Below, one piece after another: positions 18,470-27,354 of a stretch of DNA of 64,000 bases (its first letter is position 1; every line of letters starts with the position of its first letter). This DNA is from Actinomyces gerencseriae DSM 6844 (lineage in GTDB: Bacteria > Actinomycetota > Actinomycetes > Actinomycetales > Actinomycetaceae): assembly GCF_000429265.1 (NCBI RefSeq), contig NZ_AUBN01000003.1:284303-348302 (forward strand). Reading direction: 5' to 3'. The translations under genes were made by a program, and so were the position numbers. The notes beneath the pieces are model-generated. The model did not search any database. It saw nothing but the letters and a program-made list of their open reading frames with translations, and was not told the DNA's origin.

Positions 18470-18801
18470 GTGCACGGTTCCGACGTCGCACGAATGCTCT
18501 TGCCGCACGCACAGCAGGCTTCGCCGGGCCCGCATGCTCCTCGCCGCAGGCGCTGGTTCGGTCGTCGCGGGTTCCGGCCGGCCGCCGACCACTGCCGCAT
18601 CCGGCCCGGCCCCGAATCGGGCTCCCGGCCGAACGGCCACTCCGGTCGTTCCGGTCCCGCCCGCGGGTCCCTGGGACGACCCGATCACTCGGCCACTGAC
18701 CCCGGGGCCCGTGCTACCCGGAGTCGCCGTCCTGGTTCCGCAGCTTTCCCTGAGGTTGCCATCTCGCGCCGCCTCGACACTTTCTCGACCCTGGAGAGAC
18801 C
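18470..18801 (+). other. 332-bp gap with possible vestigial secreted-protein ORF
   Basis: No convincing gene. A GTG (18466) overlapping the kinase stop and preceded by GAGGG opens 77 codons (SARFRRRTNALAARTAGFAG...). The better-looking coding stretch, from ATG 18534 (MLLAAGAGSVVAGSGRPP then a Pro/Thr-rich run), is in another frame. Together they could be a frameshifted small secreted protein, or simply spacer. No clear terminator or palindrome. Confidence 0.25.
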
Positions 18802-20274
18802 ATGTCCCGCACGCACATCGCCCCCTACGACACATCGAATAGTCCTGGTGCCCACGTGACAGCGGGATTCCAGTACCTGCTCCGGGTCGGTGACCTGGTC
18901 GTCATCCTACTCGCCATCATCGTCAACCACCTCGTGGGACTCGATGGCGGGGGATTCCTCGTCGCCTCGAGAGCCGGTCGCATCCTGCCCAACGATGTGC
19001 TGCTGGATATCGGCTTCGGCCTCAGCTGGTGGTTCCTCCTGGCAGCCATGAGCTCGTATCGGGAGCGTCTTCTCGGTTACGGTCCCGAGGAGTACCACCG
19101 CGTGCTTCAGGCCTCCGCGATCGAGTTCGGGAGCCTCGCCCTCCTGTCCTACCTGAGCGGCGCCCAGCTGCCCCGCGCCTACTTCCTGGTGGCCCTGCCC
19201 GTCGGCGTCGCGCTGCTCATCACCTGGCGCTGGGGGGCTCGCCAGTTCTTCATCAGGGCGAGGAGAAGGGGGGCCTTCACGCATCCGGCGTTCGTCGTCG
19301 GCTCACGCGAGTCGGCATCCTCGGTCATCGCGGCCATCAGCCGGCGCCCCGAGCTCGGCCTGAGGCCCTGCGGCGCCTTCCTCTCCGATGCCGATTCGTT
19401 CCGCTACGACGCCCAGCGGCTTCCGGTGCCGGTCATCGGGGGCGTTGAGGACCTGGATCGTGTCGTCGATGGGGCCGGCGAGATCACCCTGCTGATCACT
19501 CCGGCCTCCGGGCTCACCCCGCCGGCCGTGCGCAGAATCGGCCGTTCCATGGGGACGACGAGTCGTCTCCTCATGGTCCACTCCTTCCTCGACGTCTCCG
19601 GCCTGCGGCGTTACCTGCGCCCGGTCGGCTCCATATCCCTGAGCGAGATGCGGCTCGGATCCTTCGGCAGGACGAAGCTTCTCGTCAAGAGGCTGTTCGA
19701 TGTCGTCGCGTCATGCGTCCTGATCCTCGCTCTCGTCCCGATGTGGATCGTGGTGCCGCTGCTCATCTGGCGGGATGATCGGGGACCGGCGTTCTTCCGG
19801 CAGACCAGGGTCGGCAGGGACGGCCGGGAGTTCAGGATCTGGAAGTTCCGCACGATGCGCGTGAACGCCGACTCCGAGCTCAGGACCCTGCTCAACAGGC
19901 AGGGGAGGGCCGACAAGCCCCTGTTCAAGGTGGACGGCGATCCACGGATCACACGGATCGGACGCCTGCTGCGACGCACATCCTTGGATGAGTTCCCCCA
20001 GCTGTTCAACGTTCTCGAGGGGTCGATGAGCCTGGTGGGGCCGAGGCCCCAGGTTCCCAAGGAGGTCGAGCTCTACGACGAGACGGCCGCGCGTCGGTTG
20101 TTGGTCAAGCCCGGGATGACGGGGCTGTGGCAGGTCAACGGGCGGTCCTCGCTGAGCTGGGAGGAGGCGCTTCGCCTCGATCTCTTCTACGTGGAGAACT
20201 GGACCTTCTCGATGGACCTGGGAATTCTAATCAAGACCATCAAGGTCGTCCTCGCTCAGGAGGGATCCGCCTGA
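18802..20274 (+). CDS. polyprenyl-phosphate sugar-1-phosphate transferase (WbaP/CpsE type)
   Basis: Starts repeat-unit synthesis by moving a sugar-1-phosphate to undecaprenyl phosphate. The 490-aa product has four N-terminal membrane helices, a CoA-binding-like central domain (AFVVGSRESASSVIAAISRRP), a fifth membrane segment and the catalytic bacterial sugar transferase domain: KRLFDVVASCVLILALVP, FFRQTRVGRDGREFRIWKFRTM, LRRTSLDEFPQLFNVLEGSMSLVGPRP and KPGMTGLWQVNGRS. GGAGAGACC precedes the ATG. Its last 19 bases overlap the 3' end of the opposing glycosyltransferase gene. Confidence 0.93.
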   Translation: MSRTHIAPYDTSNSPGAHVTAGFQYLLRVGDLVVILLAIIVNHLVGLDGGGFLVASRAGRILPNDVLLDIGFGLSWWFLLAAMSSYRERLLGYGPEEYHRVLQASAIEFGSLALLSYLSGAQLPRAYFLVALPVGVALLITWRWGARQFFIRARRRGAFTHPAFVVGSRESASSVIAAISRRPELGLRPCGAFLSDADSFRYDAQRLPVPVIGGVEDLDRVVDGAGEITLLITPASGLTPPAVRRIGRSMGTTSRLLMVHSFLDVSGLRRYLRPVGSISLSEMRLGSFGRTKLLVKRLFDVVASCVLILALVPMWIVVPLLIWRDDRGPAFFRQTRVGRDGREFRIWKFRTMRVNADSELRTLLNRQGRADKPLFKVDGDPRITRIGRLLRRTSLDEFPQLFNVLEGSMSLVGPRPQVPKEVELYDETAARRLLVKPGMTGLWQVNGRSSLSWEEALRLDLFYVENWTFSMDLGILIKTIKVVLAQEGSA

Positions 20275-21116
20275 TCGGTCGTGTCGCCCTCGCGCCCGGA
20301 TGATCGGCGTCCGGCGAGACCGACACGGATCTGATGCGCCCGGGTGCTCCAGCGTCGCGGCGTCGCCAGCTGCACGACGGCTCTGAGGATCCCGTAGACC
20401 GCCATCGGGTGGCCGTCGAAGTGCCTGAGCAGGATTCGGCAGCGGGACACCAGCTGCGTCCTGCGCCTGTTCTCGGAGATGCCCCCGTCCCCGGTGCGGC
20501 AGCGCACCAGGACCTGCGGGATGTTCGCCGCCTCCGACGTCGCGAGCATCTGCGCGAACAGCCCGTAGTCCTCCGCCGCGGGGTAGCTCATCGGATAGCC
20601 GCCTGCGTGGTCGTAGGCCTCCCTTCTGAACATCGCCGCGGGGTGGGTGATGGCGCAGTTGACGCGCATCCGCCTGCGGACCGCGGATGGTCGGGCGGGC
20701 TGCTCGAGCCGGTAGAGGAAGGATCCGTCGGGCGAGACGAAGTCCACCCAGGATCCGACCAGGGCGATGTCGCGATGCCCGAGGAGGAAGTCCCGCTGCT
20801 TGGTGAAGCGCTCCGGGTGGCAGGTGTCGCCGCAGTCGAGGCGGGCGATGAGGGCGAAGTCCGGGGGGGCGTTCGAGATCCCGGCGCGCAGTGCCGCGGT
20901 GATGCCGCTGTTGCGCGCCAGCTCGATGAGCCGTAGCGGTGTGTCTCCGACCGCCTCGGGGACGAGATCCCTCGCCGGGCATCGCCGTGACCCGTCGTCG
21001 ACGACGATGATGAGGTCGGTCGGCTCCAACCGCACGCTCGCGAGGGAATCGACGAGGTCCTCCCCCGCCTCGTAGTAGGGGATCACCAGGCAGATCCGGT
21101 CGGTGGGCGGCGTCAT
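20256..21116 (-). CDS. family 2 glycosyltransferase
   Basis: Adds a sugar to the lipid-linked repeat unit in the cytoplasm. The 286-aa GT-A protein begins ICLVIPYYEAGEDLVDSL, has the nucleotide-binding IIVVDDGSRR, a DxD-like position IARLDCGDT and HPAAMFRREAYDHAGGYPMSYPAAEDYGLFAQM near the acceptor site. ATG start at 21116 overlaps the stop of the upstream GT4 gene (ATGA), so it is the last gene of the - strand polysaccharide operon. Donor and acceptor cannot be told from sequence. Confidence 0.88.
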   Translation of the reverse strand: MTPPTDRICLVIPYYEAGEDLVDSLASVRLEPTDLIIVVDDGSRRCPARDLVPEAVGDTPLRLIELARNSGITAALRAGISNAPPDFALIARLDCGDTCHPERFTKQRDFLLGHRDIALVGSWVDFVSPDGSFLYRLEQPARPSAVRRRMRVNCAITHPAAMFRREAYDHAGGYPMSYPAAEDYGLFAQMLATSEAANIPQVLVRCRTGDGGISENRRRTQLVSRCRILLRHFDGHPMAVYGILRAVVQLATPRRWSTRAHQIRVGLAGRRSSGREGDTTDQADPS

Positions 21117-22189
21117 TCCTTCAGGGCCTCCGAGTACAGCACGGTCAGGGCCTCGGTGAGGCGCTGCGGGCAGTGGGCGTCGAGGAGACGAGCGCCTCGA
21201 GCCCTCGCGTCGGCGAGGGCGTCCTCCGAACGGAGCAGATCGGTGACGAGAGCGGCCGCCTGCTCGGGAGCATCCGACATGAGGAGGTCGGTGTGCTCCA
21301 CGGCCGCGATCCTGCGCGCGACGATCGGGGCCCCGCACGCGGCCGCGTCGAGAAGGCTCAGAGGGAATCCCTCGTAGCGCGCCGAGTGGACGTAGACGGC
21401 GCCGTGAAGAAGGTCCCTCACCCGTGCGGGGCTCAGCCAGCCCGTCACGCGGATTCCCGCCTCGGTCAGCAGCCGCCTCAGGGCGCCCTCGCCGTCCCCG
21501 ATCCAGACCGCCTCGATGGCGACTCCGGACTCGCGCAGCGCTCCGACCGCATCGGCGTAGAACCGCGGGTCCTTCTGCGGGGCGATCCGTCCCACCATGG
21601 CCAGTCGGCTGATGCCGTCGGGCCGGGGGCTCGTCCGCTCGGGCCCGGGCGGCACCGTCGGCACATTCGGGATCTCGATCACGGGCAGGCGCCGGGACAT
21701 CGCGCTCACGACGGCCCGCTCGTGGGGCGAGAGCACTCCGATGGCCGCTGTTCTGGTCATGAGGACGCGCTCGGCGAACCGGAACGCGCCGCTGATCGGG
21801 CGTCGGAGGTCCGGATCGTCGAACTTGAAGCAGTGAGGTTCGTAGACCACCGGTCGTCCCATGTCGACGACCCGCGTGTAGACCCCCGCCCAGCTCGAGT
21901 GCGCGTGGACGATGTCCGGGTTCACCTGGCGCGTCCTCCGGCGAGCCTCCTTGACGCGCGAGACGGCTGACCGCGGGAGCGGGACCACGGACGCCCACTG
22001 GGATGTCGCCGGGGTCTCCTCACCGGTCCACAGGAGGTGGTGCTCCGCGCGCGGCAGCGCCTGCGCCCTCAGCCTGACGGCGCGGCCGACACCGGCACCG
22101 AAGCACTCGGTGACGTGAAGAACTCTCAATGGCCGGGTCGTTCCGTCGGCCTCGCGAACCAGGCCGGGGGCCAGTACGTCGGCATTCAT
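21113..22189 (-). CDS. family 4 glycosyltransferase
   Basis: GT-B retaining glycosyltransferase, 358 aa. Visible are the N-terminal LRVLHVTECFGAGVGRAV, VNPDIVHAHSSWAGVYTRV, the domain junction RLAMVGRIAPQKDPRFYADAV and the C-terminal donor site HSARYEGFPLSLLDAAACGAPIVA with the ExxxxxxxE-type spacing. GGAGGTGACG precedes ATG 22189 on the - strand. It follows the RfaS-like gene by 53 bp. Confidence 0.9.
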   Translation of the reverse strand: MNADVLAPGLVREADGTTRPLRVLHVTECFGAGVGRAVRLRAQALPRAEHHLLWTGEETPATSQWASVVPLPRSAVSRVKEARRRTRQVNPDIVHAHSSWAGVYTRVVDMGRPVVYEPHCFKFDDPDLRRPISGAFRFAERVLMTRTAAIGVLSPHERAVVSAMSRRLPVIEIPNVPTVPPGPERTSPRPDGISRLAMVGRIAPQKDPRFYADAVGALRESGVAIEAVWIGDGEGALRRLLTEAGIRVTGWLSPARVRDLLHGAVYVHSARYEGFPLSLLDAAACGAPIVARRIAAVEHTDLLMSDAPEQAAALVTDLLRSEDALADARARGARLLDAHCPQRLTEALTVLYSEALKE

Positions 22190-22242
22190 CAGGGCGCGTC
22201 ACCTCCGCAGTTGAGCAGCCGGCACCGGGATGCCGGGCCGCG

Positions 22243-23160
22243 CTACCCGAACCGCCGGATCCACTGATCGAAATCATAGTGGTCCAGCGCCTCCTGGCCG
22301 GCGGGCAGTGACTCGGTTCGCATGAACTCGTCGATCCTGCCGATGTCGGGTCGGTCCAGAATGAGCACCCGGCTCGGGTCGTAGAAGACCTCGGAGGAGA
22401 TCGCGTCGGAGAAGCTCAGGATCTTCTTGCCCATCATGAAGGCCTCGATCGGGCGCAGGGACAGCCCGGTCTGACCCGCCTGGGGGAGCTCGACCACCGC
22501 ACGGGCCTGTCCGGTCAATCGGAGGATCTCCTCGTACGGAATCGGGTCGATCGGTTCGAGGAGCGGATAGGAGGAGATCTCCGCCCTGCTGAGGCCGTTG
22601 ACGCGGAACCGGAAGCTGAAGCCGTGGCGCTCGAGCTGCTCCGCCAGCCTCGATAGCTTGCTCGCGCGTCCCTTGTTCACGCCGACGAAGAGGAAATCGA
22701 AGGCATCTCCGGAGCGGAACCGGGCGATCTCGCGGAAGGAGTAGTTCGTATTGTAGTTGAGCCCGAACCTCTCGCAGTCGCGGCGGTCGAAGGACCACGA
22801 CTCGCAGACATCGGGTGGCAGCCGCGACGGGTCCGTGCCCGGACCCGACGGATTCCAGTACCAGGAGATGATGCGCTTGCCGGGCCACCGCGATCGGATA
22901 TGGAGGATGGCCGGGATGATGAGGTCGCTGGATTCGACCAGAACCGCATCGGCCTCATCGACCAGATGGTCCCAGGGCTCGAACCAGATCGACGCCCCGG
23001 GCAGACCCGTCCGGAAGTGGAGGCGCCTGGCCGCGCGCGCCAGGAGATGGGGCTGCGGCCTCAGGGAGTGCGCGACGGGCACGCCGCGCTCCATGAGGCG
23101 GCTGACGTAGTAGTTCTCTCCCGCGAAGAAGCCTGAGTTGAGGATGAGTGTCTTGTTCAT
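22243..23160 (-). CDS. putative glycosyltransferase-like protein of the polysaccharide operon
   Basis: A 305-aa protein of uncertain family. It begins MNKTLILNSGFFAGENYYVS, has WFEPWDHLVDEADAVLVESSDLI and RWPGKRIISWYWNP, then FDFLFVGVNKGRASKLSRLAEQL and, near the C-terminus, VVELPQAGQTGLSLRPIEAF, which looks like a GT-B donor-site region where family members bind the nucleotide sugar. I place it near CgeB/RfaS-like glycosyltransferases by layout only. Start ATG 23160 overlaps the flippase stop (ATGA). Confidence 0.6.
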   Translation of the reverse strand: MNKTLILNSGFFAGENYYVSRLMERGVPVAHSLRPQPHLLARAARRLHFRTGLPGASIWFEPWDHLVDEADAVLVESSDLIIPAILHIRSRWPGKRIISWYWNPSGPGTDPSRLPPDVCESWSFDRRDCERFGLNYNTNYSFREIARFRSGDAFDFLFVGVNKGRASKLSRLAEQLERHGFSFRFRVNGLSRAEISSYPLLEPIDPIPYEEILRLTGQARAVVELPQAGQTGLSLRPIEAFMMGKKILSFSDAISSEVFYDPSRVLILDRPDIGRIDEFMRTESLPAGQEALDHYDFDQWIRRFG

Positions 23161-24428
23161 TGGTCGGGGGTGATCATCGTCTGCTGGTGCGGCCGGCGCC
23201 GGTCGGGCGGGCGGTCGGAGGGGTTCCTCCTCATCCGGGCGATGGCGAGGGCCGAGAAGGCGATCTTGGCGGCGTTGGCGGTCGATGCGGCCGCTGCTCC
23301 CGCCCACAGCGCGGGCGCGTCCCCCAGGTAGCACAGGAGGATGCAGGCCAGTGTGAGGCCCAGGGCCCATGCGACCACCAGGAACTGGTTCCGGTACGCG
23401 TTGAGCGCCAGCAGGCCCGCATTGAGCACGTACGTGCCCGGGTCGAGGATCGCCGCCGCGGTCAGCGACGCGATGAACCAGGGTGAGAAGCTGAAGTCCC
23501 GGCCGTAAACGGACGCGAGCAGGAACGGGCCGATGAAGAACGCCAGGACCGACAGCACGGCGCCGACCATCCCGATTCCGATCGTCGCCCGCCGGAGCCG
23601 ACGGAGCAGGGCGTAGAACCCCCGCCGCGATGCGATGGACTGGTACTCGCCGATGAACATGGAGTTGAGCGAGGACCCGAGAAGGGACCCGAGCGTGAGG
23701 ATGTATGCCGCGGCCGCGAACCGGCCGACGTCGGAGCGCTCGCCGAGGGCCGCGACGATCCAGGTCGGAATATTCGCCAGGACCACCGCCAGTATCTGGG
23801 CGAAGGCGACGGGGGCGGAGATCCTGAGCAGCCGACGGGCGGGATCGGGCGCCTCGATATCGCTGGGCTCCACCGCCCGATAGCGCCTCAGGACCGCCAT
23901 CGCGAGCGCCATCGTGGTCGTCGATCCCAGCGACGAGCCGAAGACGATCATGGACGGATCGGCGGACAGCATCGCCATCAGACCGGACATGAGGGCGGAG
24001 ACGGCTCCGTTCGCGATCATGAGCAGGCCGTACGGCGCGAGCGCCTGCCGCCGCTGCAGCGGGCCGTAGAGGAGGTCGGTGACGCCGTCGGCGACCTTCA
24101 TGAGCAGGACCGCCCACAGCATCGTCGGATCCGCCCGGACCCACACCCCGATCCCGAGGAGCATGATCGCCGCCGCGCTCAGAAGGAGCAGACGGATTCT
24201 CATGTAGAGGGCGAAGGGATAGCGCTGCCGCAGGGTGATGAGAGTGTTCCTGAGTCCCCAGCCCGCTGCGATGAACAGAGGAGTCGAGTACGCCAGAAGC
24301 GTGGCGAACACCCCGGACTGCGCCACGCTTCCGTAACGCGCGAGAAGCCAGAAAACGAACCACTGTGCTATCGGAGCGATGAAGGTTCCGCCCAGAACGA
24401 GCGCTCGCGCACCCGTTTTGGAGGTCAT
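23157..24428 (-). CDS. Wzx-like polysaccharide flippase
   Basis: MOP-superfamily membrane protein of 423 aa with about 12 hydrophobic segments (for example ALVLGGTFIAPIAQWFVFWL, IGIGMVGAVLSVLAFFIGPF). Such proteins flip undecaprenyl-linked repeat units across the membrane. Motifs include VADGVTDLLYGPLQRRQAL and GSLLGSSLNSMFIGEYQSIA. I use ATG 24428 because it overlaps the stop of a short leader ORF (ATGA); GTG 24452 in frame is an alternative. Confidence 0.85.
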   Translation of the reverse strand: MTSKTGARALVLGGTFIAPIAQWFVFWLLARYGSVAQSGVFATLLAYSTPLFIAAGWGLRNTLITLRQRYPFALYMRIRLLLLSAAAIMLLGIGVWVRADPTMLWAVLLMKVADGVTDLLYGPLQRRQALAPYGLLMIANGAVSALMSGLMAMLSADPSMIVFGSSLGSTTTMALAMAVLRRYRAVEPSDIEAPDPARRLLRISAPVAFAQILAVVLANIPTWIVAALGERSDVGRFAAAAYILTLGSLLGSSLNSMFIGEYQSIASRRGFYALLRRLRRATIGIGMVGAVLSVLAFFIGPFLLASVYGRDFSFSPWFIASLTAAAILDPGTYVLNAGLLALNAYRNQFLVVAWALGLTLACILLCYLGDAPALWAGAAAASTANAAKIAFSALAIARMRRNPSDRPPDRRRPHQQTMITPDQ

Positions 24429-24481
24429 CGCGCTACCGCGTGGCGAAAGCACTCGCCGCAGTTCTTCGCAATGACAGTCAT
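24425..24481 (-). CDS. 18-codon leader ORF coupled to flippase
   Basis: MTVIAKNCGECFRHAVAR, with a CGEC motif. GAGGAG (reverse complement of 24489-24494) is 7 nt before the ATG, and the stop overlaps the flippase ATG (ATGA, 24425-24428). The flippase gene itself has no good ribosome-binding site, so translation is probably coupled to this ORF. Support is positional; function unknown. Confidence 0.45.
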   Translation of the reverse strand: MTVIAKNCGECFRHAVAR

Positions 24482-24669
24482 CGTGCGTCTCCTCGATGCT
24501 GACAGTGACCGGCAGTGATTGACAGGGGCGAACAGATGCTGACAGATGCCGGTGGAGGTTGGCAAATGCCGGCGGGCTCCGGCACGGGTCGAGCCGCGCC
24601 GGAGCCGGTGCGGACGATGATGGGGGATGATGGGGATCGTGGGGCCCGGACCGTCGCGACCGCTGATCG
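24482..24669 (-). promoter_or_regulatory. operon gap with hairpin and GATGCTGACAG repeats
   Basis: The otherwise tight - strand operon has a gap here. It holds a 9-bp hairpin (24575-24583 with 24598-24606, GGCTCCGGC/GCCGGAGCC), a possible terminator or attenuator after the polymerase gene. Downstream of it are two copies of GATGCTGACAG (24495-24505, 24535-24545, exactly 40 bp apart) with further partial GACAG copies between them. Confidence 0.4.
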
Positions 24670-25740
24670 TCATGACGGGGACCACTCGTAGGGGAGCAGG
24701 TCTCCGTAGCGGGTGAGACTGATGAAGAAGTACGTGATGATGCCGAGCCACAGCACTGCGTGACGGGCCCTCGATCCGTGGGCGAGCAGGGGAGCGATGA
24801 GCATCGGCAGGCACGCCGCGAAGTAGAGGGTGACCCGGTCGAGGACGGCGAGCTGGAGACCCACCACCTGCGCGCCCAGGCCGAGGGAGTAGAAGCGGGA
24901 TGCGCAGTGGAGCTCGTCGGGAAGACTCGTGGACTGGAGGAACCAGACGACCATGAGCATGAGGGCGAGATGCACGAGGCGCCCGCGTCCCGACCCCATG
25001 TCCTGACCCAGGTAGGCGCCGTACTTGTCGCCGACCAGGTCCGTCAGGAATGCCGCGAGCGCGGCGCTCACGAGCAGAAGGCCGAGGACCACCCCTCCGC
25101 ACAGCAGGACGATGCGCGCGTTGAACGTCGTGCGACGGCGGTACCGGTGGGCCAGGATGAAGGCCGGCAGGGCGATCAGGGTCGACTGGTGGACGAGGGC
25201 GGCCAGGACGAGGAGCGCCCATCCACGGCGGCGGCCCCGCAGGATGACCGCCATGCCGAAGACGAATATCGATATGGCGAGCGCCTGCCTCATGCCGTTG
25301 AACTGGAAGAGGTAGAGACCGGAGAGCGAGTAGGCGCTGATCGCCGGGAGCATCCTCGGGGCGGTCATTCGGATGGCCCCGTACTGCAGGCCGTTGGTCA
25401 CCAGGGCGGTGACCACCAGGAACCAGCGCGTGCTCAGCCCGAGGAGGCTCCAGATGAATTGCCACAGGGCGAATCCCGGTTCGACGATCGACTGCTCCGT
25501 GGTATTGCTCCACGAGGCGGTGTCGATCGTGGTGTCGTACATGGACACGTACATGATCGTGTCGGTTCCCACATGCCAGGCGCGGAAGCCCGGAGCCGCC
25601 GCGAGCACGAGGACGCAGACGCAATCGATGCCCCACTGCATCGCTGACGTCCTGCGCGGCCCGTCGTCGGTCGTGCCGACGGCCGCCCGCAGCAGTTGGA
25701 GAAGAATCGTGGCGACGACGGTCGCAAGATAGATGGTCAC
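24670..25740 (-). CDS. Wzy-like polysaccharide polymerase (EpsG family)
   Basis: Membrane protein of 356 aa with about 10 hydrophobic helices, predicted to join repeat units outside the membrane. EpsG-type marks are APGFRAWHVGTDTIMYVSMY near the N-terminus, EPGFALWQFIWSLLGLSTRW, YLFQFNGMRQALAISIFVFG and the loop DLVGDKYGAYLGQDMGSG. ATG start at 25740. It is the first gene of the - strand operon. Confidence 0.85.
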   Translation of the reverse strand: MTIYLATVVATILLQLLRAAVGTTDDGPRRTSAMQWGIDCVCVLVLAAAPGFRAWHVGTDTIMYVSMYDTTIDTASWSNTTEQSIVEPGFALWQFIWSLLGLSTRWFLVVTALVTNGLQYGAIRMTAPRMLPAISAYSLSGLYLFQFNGMRQALAISIFVFGMAVILRGRRRGWALLVLAALVHQSTLIALPAFILAHRYRRRTTFNARIVLLCGGVVLGLLLVSAALAAFLTDLVGDKYGAYLGQDMGSGRGRLVHLALMLMVVWFLQSTSLPDELHCASRFYSLGLGAQVVGLQLAVLDRVTLYFAACLPMLIAPLLAHGSRARHAVLWLGIITYFFISLTRYGDLLPYEWSPS

Positions 25741-26021
25741 TGGTTCCTCGAGGCGGTCGCAGGCCGATCAGGGACGAGGACGGGGTATGAAGACGAGATG
25801 CGGTCCCGATGACATCAACGAGCGGAGTGCTCATCGTCTGCTGTGTCATAGACGAAGCGGCGTCGCACGATGGGGACTCATTCGACGAGTATAACGCCGG
25901 ACTCGCTCGCGGCATGACAGGACCCTATATCGTGACCGCTTTTTCATCTCCCTCATTCTGGCGTTGTCGCCGGCTCCCGGATCCCCGGGGCCCAGCAGCG
26001 GGCGCGCCGGGGCCCGTGCGG
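25741..26021 (-). promoter_or_regulatory. promoter region of - strand polysaccharide operon
   Basis: A 281-bp gap between the ADP-ribosylglycohydrolase and polymerase genes, both read on the - strand. A good -10 box, TATACT, lies at 25888-25893 (- strand); there is no clear -35. AT-rich DNA around 25920-25960 precedes it. CCCCGGGGCCC with CGGGGCCCG (about 25983-26020) may form a terminator for the glycohydrolase gene. The leader to ATG 25740 would be about 140 nt. Confidence 0.4.
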
Positions 26022-27140
26022 CTACCCCCTCGGACGTCCGAGCCCCGACAGCGCCGTCGCGCGCGCCAGGGACCGCAGATCGGCGGCGCGCAACGGTTCG
26101 GAGCCGGGTCCGGCCGGGAGCCCGTGAACCTTCGCCTCCCACTCGGCCGGGATCGCGGAGGCGCCCAGGTAGCTGCCCGCCACGGCGCCCGCGATCGCGG
26201 CCACGGTGTCCGAGTCGTCGCTGGCGCTCACCGCGCGACTCAGGACGAGTCGCATCCACGCGCCCGCCAGCGCCGTGCGACCGGCGTCCGGGGGGAGAGC
26301 TCCCGCCGCATGATTGGCGGCGATGAAGGCCAGGCGGGCCTTGCCCAGGGCATCGACGGTGAATCCGTCGGTGGGCGGCAGTCCGGGTCGGTCCCAGTTC
26401 ATGGGGTCGTAGGCGCCCCCGTCGAAGAGGTCGTGCCAGTAGCCGCGCCGCCCCTCGTCCACCGCGTCGAGGGCGGCCAGCGGGTTGGCCCCGTTGAACG
26501 GCCTGCCCTCCCACGCGGGCGAGACGATGTTGGCGCGGATCATCTCGGCCTGGATGACGCAGGAGTCGGCCGCCAGGGGATCGGCGTGCGTCAGCGACGC
26601 CACGGCTCGGGCGGCCGCGGCGGTGGCGCGCGGGTCGTGCAGGCGAGTCAGACCCACGACGCCGTTGCGCATGAGCGCCCCGTTCCCGGCACTGCGGCCG
26701 CCGGAGGCCTCGTGGTAGTCCAGCGCGGCCCGGCGCATCCGGTCGGAGACGCCCGGCTCGCCGCGGTGACGGGCGACGGCCGTCAGGACCGCGCGCGTCT
26801 GGACACCGACGTCGGAGGCCGTGGAGCGGTACCAGTCGATGAAACCGTTCGCGATGGCGTCCAGGGCGGGACGGCTCGTCAGATCCGCCCCGGTGGCCGC
26901 CACCCGTGCGACGACCACCGCCATCTGGGTGTCATCGCTCCACTCGCCGGGCTCGTAGGGGCCCAGCCCCCCGCCCTGCATGAAGCCGTCTCCCGGCTCG
27001 GCCCCGCAGCCGGCGTCGGCGGGGCGGTGCCCGAGCTCCCACGGCACCCCGAGCGCGTCGCCGCAGGCCTGGGCCAGCAGGACTCCTTCGATGCGGTCGA
27101 GTCGGGAGTCGGACAGCGTGGCGGGTTCGCTCATCCTCAT
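26022..27140 (-). CDS. ADP-ribosylglycohydrolase family protein
   Basis: DraG/ARH-like enzyme, 372 aa, predicted to remove ADP-ribose from a protein or small molecule using a dinuclear Mg centre. N-terminal GVLLAQACGDALGVPWELG, metal-binding GEWSDDTQMAVVVARV, GNGALMRNGVVGLTRLHDP, and the C-terminal ASDDSDTVAAIAGAVAGSYLG are all present, so the active-site acids look intact. No partner ADP-ribosyltransferase is seen nearby. The start could be 27140 or the second ATG at 27134. Confidence 0.88.
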   Translation of the reverse strand: MRMSEPATLSDSRLDRIEGVLLAQACGDALGVPWELGHRPADAGCGAEPGDGFMQGGGLGPYEPGEWSDDTQMAVVVARVAATGADLTSRPALDAIANGFIDWYRSTASDVGVQTRAVLTAVARHRGEPGVSDRMRRAALDYHEASGGRSAGNGALMRNGVVGLTRLHDPRATAAAARAVASLTHADPLAADSCVIQAEMIRANIVSPAWEGRPFNGANPLAALDAVDEGRRGYWHDLFDGGAYDPMNWDRPGLPPTDGFTVDALGKARLAFIAANHAAGALPPDAGRTALAGAWMRLVLSRAVSASDDSDTVAAIAGAVAGSYLGASAIPAEWEAKVHGLPAGPGSEPLRAADLRSLARATALSGLGRPRG

Positions 27141-27354
27141 GGGGGCAGCCTACGTCGTGCCGCCGTCATGCGACTCGGCCGCGGGACCCGGGCCCGCGGC
27201 CCGGGCGGACCGCCCGCCGGCAGGACCCGGCCGCGGGGCCGGCGGCAGCCGATCCGGCACGGGAGCCGGGCCCGTGATCCGGACGCCGCCCGGCCCCGTG
27301 TGAGACTGTGAGACCATGGGCCGGTCCGCGTCGCCGTCGCCGAGGAGCCCCGCC

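Noticed and set aside
25809..27311. 500-codon + strand ORF opposite the ADP-ribosylglycohydrolase
   Set aside because: Arg/Gly/Pro-rich shadow; the - strand protein has clear catalytic motifs.
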